A DNA stretch of 64,000 nt, taken from Magicicada septendecula (taxonomy: Eukaryota; Arthropoda; Insecta; Hemiptera; Cicadidae). The stretch covers positions 353,758,302 to 353,822,301 of the forward strand of contig CM068374.1 in assembly GCA_034769895.1 (NCBI GenBank). Reading direction: 5' to 3'. How positions within the stretch are numbered: the first letter of the stretch is position 1; the number at the start of each line of letters is the position of its first letter. The position numbers and the translations under genes were made by a program. Under the pieces are notes generated by a model, which was not told the origin of the DNA, did no database searches, and worked only from the letters and a program-made list of their open reading frames with translations. Positions 59,143-64,000 of the stretch are shown here, piece after piece.

Positions 59143-61377
59143 ATATATAGAAACTCCTGGTTTGGTGTTGGTAACTGCACTCCTCCAAGCTACACTAATC
59201 CTAGGGTCTTGTTGTTGATGAGTCCCTATTTCCTTAAGTCGTCTAACTACTTCAGGTTTTGTTATATGTCTTACCACGGAAATACCAATATCATTGCTAC
59301 TACATTTAATATTATCTGTTTCCATGTTGTTTTCTGATGGTGGATTTCTACTGAGTACATCTGCTACTAAGTTGTCTTTCGCTTTGCAATACTGTATATC
59401 AAATTGATACTCTTGTATAGCCAAGATCCAACGAGTCAGACGAGCACCTAGCAATTTACACTTTAATAAAAATACTAACGCCTTATTGTCGGTGATTATA
59501 GTAAGTTTAGCACCCAGAATATAACTTTTAAACTTTGACAGGCTATGCACTATCGCTAATAGCTCTTTTTCTGTCGTAAAATAGGTTAATTCTGCCCCTT
59601 TAAGTGTGCGACTTACAAATCCTAATACCGCTTTTTGGGCCTTCTCATCGATCTGATACAAGTGTGCTCCAATAGAAATATTGCTGGCGTCTGTTTGCAA
59701 GTAAAATCTTTCTCCTATTCTTGGATGATTTAATACAACAGTATTTATAAAAAGACTTTTCACTTGTTGCAGTGCTTCATCGTGGTCCTTTGTCCACTTC
59801 CATTTAATCCCTTTATTTAACAACTTTAACAATGGAACAGTACTTTCCGCGTATTTACTTGTAAACTTCTGATAGTAGTTAGCTAAACCTAGAAATGACT
59901 TTAGCTGCTTACAGTTCTTTGGAGTTGGAAATTCTTGTATGGCTTTTACCTTCTCTGGGTCCGTGGTTATGCCTTCCACTGAGATTCGGTGACCTAAGAA
60001 CTTAATTTCCTCCTTACCAAACTCTGATTTCCTTAGGTTCAGCGTCATGTTTGCTGATCTTAATTTTTCAAAAATATTCTTTAAATGTTTTAAGTGCTCC
60101 TCGAATGTTTGTGACACACATAGAATATCATCTATGAACACTAATGTATACTTCTCTACCTCATTACCTAAGGCACTGTCTAAACACCTTACCATTGCTG
60201 CTAAGCTGGTGCTCAGGCCAAAAGGTACCACTTTAAATTGGTAGCCCTTGTTTTTATACAAAAATGCCGTATACTTTCTATCACAAGTTCTAATGGGAAT
60301 TTGCCAAAAACCTGATGTTAAGTCCAGTTTGGTCATATACTTAACCCCATTACATTTTTGAAACAATTCTTCCACACTCCTAGCGCACTCGTAATCTGGT
60401 ACTAATAAAGAATTTAACTTCCTAGCATCTAAGCATAATCGGATACTCCCGTTCGGCTTGGTGACAACTACTAAAGGGTAGGGACTACTTGCTCTCTCTA
60501 TAACCCCATTCGCTAACATCTGTTGGATCTCTTTCTCCACTTCATCTCTATAATGTAGCGGGATTGGATAAGTCCTTTGTACAAATGATGCGTTTTCAGT
60601 TAGTGTTAACTGATGATCATAGAACCTAGCTCTTCCAGGCTCTGTTCTGAACACATCACTATACGCACCAACGAGTTGCTGAATTTGGTTCTGTTGTTCA
60701 TTGTTCAACTCAGTCCCAATGTTGATTTCTGGAGTATTATCAATACAATGCTGGTCACTCCTATCGTCAACTACAGGTTTCTCTATATACCCTTTTATGA
60801 CACTTACCGAGTTCCAATGCTTAAACTCTTTAATACCTACATTTATTTTATTAGCATTTATTTCCATAGTAATGGTATTTCTTTTAAAATTTATTTTTGC
60901 TTTCCATTCAAGCAACAAATCTACCCCAATAATACAATCATGAATGAGTTTCGGGACTATTAGAGCTACTATTTGGGTTTGGTTACCATTTATACTGACA
61001 GGTAAATATATTTGTTCAGTTATCTTTTGCATTTTGGCTCCAGTGGCTCCCTGTACATTACAATGTTTTACGGGTAGTCTGGGACAATTTTGCAACTGAT
61101 AATTATCTACAAATTTTGAGTTAACACAGGTAACTTCACTGCCAGTGTCAATAAGCGCTCTTACCAGTAGATTACTGATCTTACAAATTATTTCCGGGCA
61201 TTCAGGATAATGGTTTCTACCCACTTCTTGCTCCTCTTTTAACAAGAACTCCCTATCGCTCACTTGTTTTATATTATTAGCTACGTTATTTTTACCTGTT
61301 TTCTTTAGTTGTTTCACTGAAGGTAATGGTAGGTTTAGTTTTGTTTCTTTTCTACCTGCAGTGGCTTCCCGTTTCCC
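59143..61377 (-). pseudogene. pol: Pol polyprotein of Gypsy C, N-terminal part
   Basis: The frame is -1 relative to gag and open from the slippery site at 61377. Protease is LVRALIDTGSEVTCV; RT has IRLCLDARKLNSLL and the catalytic LVFIDDILCVS; RNase H has LQTDASNISIGAHLYQ, TEKELLAIVHSLSKF and LVADVLSRNP. The frame is undamaged over more than 700 codons. It is cut at 59143 by A2 just after RNase H and continues at 43186. The integrase part carries a frameshift, and gag carries a stop. Confidence 0.93.
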
Positions 61378-62879
61378 GTATTCATTTTACTAGTCGACGG
61401 TTGCTGCTCGGTAGAGGTTATAGTTGTTTTACACACTTTATACCCTTTATTAGGTTTGTTCTCTACACTTCTACTTCTACCTTTCTCCTCCAATTCCGGT
61501 CGATTTTGTGGTTTGTTACCCAGATATGGGGTAAACCTTTTTTCTTTCATACGTTCATTGTCTCTCCTCTTATTTGAGTAGAAAGTTGGTTCTTGCTGAT
61601 CGCCTCTAGAGTAGTTACTCAGCTGATTACTTACCCGCTGTAGGTCCCTCTCTAAATCTAGACACTCATCTACAACCATAGTGAACTTTTCTAGAGTATC
61701 CACTCCTCTAGTAGTGGCTGTTACTCTAGTCCGTTCTGAAAAATGACGCGCTAGCTTATATACTAGGTCTCTCTCTTCTATTGGTGGTGTTAGATGTTTA
61801 ACTTGCGCCATTACATTAAGCACATAATTGGTAGTTGTCATATTCATTGACGGGTGATACTTACCAAATTCTAAATGATCGCGTACCCTTCTTTGTATCT
61901 GAACATTCCAGTACTGAGCTAGAAATTTTTCTCTGAAGTCTGAGTAGGTTTGGACTCTGTCCGAGATGACTTTCCATCACGTACCTGCCCAATTCTTGAG
62001 AAATCGGCCTAACATGTCCTTCTTATCCTCGTCGTCCATCAGTGGATTTACACGAGTTACATATGCTTCAAACACCTTCAGAAATTCCACAGGATTCTCA
62101 TGTGGGTTTCCTGAAAATGCAAGGTTTTCCGGTTCTTCCTTATAGCCGCCACACCTCACTACTTTGGTTTGCTGTGACTTCATTGCTTTAGTCAGGTCCT
62201 CCCGCATTACCTTTAACTGTTGTTCCACCTTTTGATGTACTTCGTCACTGTTAGCCTTACTCTCTACCTGTTTCTTAACTTCATTAATATTTACACCTAG
62301 TTGGGTACACTCCTCCCTAGTATTCTGGATTTCTTCTTTATTTAGAAGCGATTGTGTTTTTAATTCAGCAGTTACTTCACTGAATTGTTGATTAATGAGG
62401 GTTACTTTTTGTTCTAACCTTTCATGTAATTCTTTTCTAAATTTATTTAGCTTTTCGTCTTGACGGCGAAAATTAGTGTTTACTTGTTTTCTAAACTCTT
62501 CTAATGTAGTTTTAACCTCTTCGGTATGCTTATCAAACCTATTATTACTCTCATCTATTTTACCAGCTAAGTTAATAGCTAAATTTGCTATTTCTTCGTC
62601 TATTTTAAATGTAGCCTCTTTACTACTTTGTTCTATTTGGCTAGACAAATTTTCATTTATTTGTTTCATTTCACTGGACAAATATTTATTAGTTTGCTCA
62701 ATTTTATTATTAACATCAGTTATTAATTTTTGATTACTTTCTTCTAAACTTTTATTATTTTCTTCAATTGTCTTTGATAATTCACTATTTGTATCATCAA
62801 TTTTACTTTCAATTTTAGTGCTCAACTGCTTAAACATTTGCTCAATTGCTGCCATATCTACTGCTGATGATTTAGCCAT
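61335..62879 (-). pseudogene. gag: Gag polyprotein of Gypsy C, one in-frame stop
   Basis: Starts at ATG 62879 (MAKSSAVDMAAIEQMFKQLS). Residues of about 5-240 are coiled coil with repeated SNQK/EIANL heptads. The capsid-like core follows (NLAFSGNPHENPVEFLKVFE). A TGA at 61977-61979 interrupts it, and the same frame continues with WKVISDRVQTYSDFREKF to NYSRGDQQEP and a Lys/Arg-rich tail. It ends KKQN at 61335. There is no CCHC knuckle, as in A2. The total is 514 codons. The stop is in the capsid core, so the copy should be non-functional. Confidence 0.88.
61371..61377 (-). promoter_or_regulatory. -1 slippery heptamer of C
   Basis: GGGAAAC on the minus strand, in the gag zero frame as G GGA AAC, 36 bases before the gag stop codon. 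The -1 frame read from it is pol and stays open. A short hairpin GGTAG/CTACC lies downstream, but the 14-nt spacer is long, so no structure is claimed. Confidence 0.7.
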
Positions 62880-63162
62880 TTTTAATTATTTAATTTTTAT
62901 TTTTAACAAATTAGTTTATCAATTATTTATCAGTTATTTGTAACCTTGAATTCCACTTTATTTTCAAATTTATTTATATTACAATTTAACTAATCACTTG
63001 GGTAATAGCAACGCCAAATTATATAACATTATTTATATAATTTTGTGAGTTTAATCGGGCCCATTAGTTGCGGCGACAAATTTATATATAACTTATTTCT
63101 ATATATAAATTTGGTGATTTAATTGTGCCCCTAAAGTTGCGGCGACAAATTTTTATATAACT
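62880..63162 (-). other. Leader of C with a 69-bp tandem duplication
   Basis: On the minus strand the leader after the LTR reads AATTTGTCGCCGCAACTTTA and repeats 69 bp later as AATTTGTCGCCGCAACTAAT (plus-strand GTTGCGGCGACAAAT at 63067 and 63136). The PBS must be here, but no TGG-starting site adjoins the LTR. Confidence 0.6.
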
Positions 63163-64000
63163 TACCTTTCATCTAACACAATTATCTAATATTTGTGATG
63201 TTAGATAAAAAGTTACTTACCCGTGATATTACTTTACCTGGGCGCCAGAGCAAATCCCAGATACAAATGACACGGTTTCAGCTTAGCTCAGCGCATGGAG
63301 ACACTCTTTCTCAGGATTCGTTCAGTGATTGTGGTTTTCAAGGGGAATCATTACAAATAACACTTTAATATTTCTTGATTATTTTAATGAACGTTTAATT
63401 AATTATTTTTAAACTTTAAATTGTTAATGCTAGGACTTAATTCTACCCTAACACTTATAATTATTGAGTGAGTGTGAAAAGTAATGATTCAGACGCTCAA
63501 ACGACCTATAGCTCTTATCTGGTTTGATTAAGAGATTTCTATCTCCCAAACCAGTGCTAAAGAACAGGTCTGCAATAATTTGCACGTCCAATACTACACA
63601 CCACTTTCCATTCAACACTCCTATACTATATTAGAGCTAATCTTATAGTTAAAATACCAAGTGTGCTTTTCTTAGTGCCCTTTTAAAATTGTTTATTGTT
63701 TTATTATTTGTTTAGTGCTTATTTCATTGATCAATGAATCTATTTCTTACTGTTTGATGCGTTGACCGAAGATAGGAATCCGTAGAGGTCCTCCTTTTGA
63801 TGGTGTTGCACAGAAGAATTGATATTGATCAATGCTGTTGAAGATGCCCTGGCAATTACAGATGCTGTAGCCTCCTGTAGCACAGGTCCTTCACGGCTGA
63901 TGCTTAATTAATTATTTAATTAATTAACGGTTGTTTTACGCAGCGAGTGTTATTGAACGATATTAATTCATCTACACTGCGGACTACTTCTCGAATTAGA
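63163..64000 (-). repeat. 5' LTR of C, partial
   Basis: Matches 40142-40979 with one substitution in the whole visible overlap. Runs off the right edge. Confidence 0.93.

Larger units (their letters stand above)
40142..64000 (-). mobile_element. Ty3/Gypsy element C, split by A2
   Basis: Minus-strand element with its 3' LTR at 40142-41700 and its 5' LTR starting at 63163 and running off the window. Gag (62879-61335) and pol (from 61377) are followed by the A2 insertion at 59142/43187, with a 4-bp duplication ATAT (43183-43186 and 59143-59146). The remaining integrase is at 43186-42193. Across the 837 bp visible in both LTRs I find one substitution (CCTTCTG at about 40860 versus CCTCCTG), so C is very young or its LTRs were homogenised. 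Confidence 0.93.

Noticed and set aside
61300..61371. Pseudoknot downstream of the C heptamer
   Set aside because: Best stem is only five pairs and starts 14 nt away, beyond the usual spacer.

Overview
The window is AT-rich eukaryotic DNA built almost entirely of transposable elements. I found no host gene, no RNA gene and no prokaryotic feature. Ty3/Gypsy, hAT, piggyBac and Penelope-like signatures, a spliceosomal intron in a transposase, microsatellites and a primer-binding site matching an arthropod-type tRNA-Leu suggest a repeat-rich arthropod, most likely an insect with a large genome. The species cannot be named from this sequence.

Left nest (1-15179). A Ty3/Gypsy element here called A1 enters from the left edge. 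A hAT element (hAT-1, 330-9318, 8-bp duplication TGTATTAT) splits its pol. hAT-1 is split by an LTR element lacking pol (N, 2249-8415, duplication ATTT). N contains a 600-bp palindromic Penelope-like insertion (5058-5657, 11-bp duplication). A1 resumes at 9327 with RNase H and integrase and reaches a 2.86-kb LTR (12129-14987), which is unexpectedly followed by a primer-binding-like site.

Middle (15180-36752). This holds a minus-strand LTR related to A1 (B, 16364-19055), a full-length Gypsy element E (20167-26372) inserted beside a Penelope-like end, arrays of about 160-bp tandem repeats (26385-28350), a dispersed repeat in two copies, a 60-bp micro-copy of the Penelope-like end (30635-30694) and a complete but decayed hAT (hAT-2, 32484-35633).

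Right nest (36753-64000). A minus-strand LTR and 3' UTR of an A-type element (A3) abut a minus-strand Gypsy element C (40142 to beyond the window). The pol of C is split by A2 (43187-59142), whose 3' LTR is split at a TTAA by a decayed piggyBac (53033-56759).

How the parts work: each Gypsy element carries gag (coiled-coil structural protein) and pol (protease, RT, RNase H, integrase). In A2, C and E the gag and pol frames overlap in the -1 register, with a canonical slippery heptamer in the gag frame (TTTAAAC in A2, GGGAAAC in C and E). E has a textbook H-type pseudoknot downstream and A2 a plausible one. All autonomous copies carry lesions, so none looks active as it stands, although LTR identity shows that several are young. 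N has intact near-identical LTRs and one long unassigned ORF but no pol, and shares LTR termini with A2, suggesting it is mobilised in trans.
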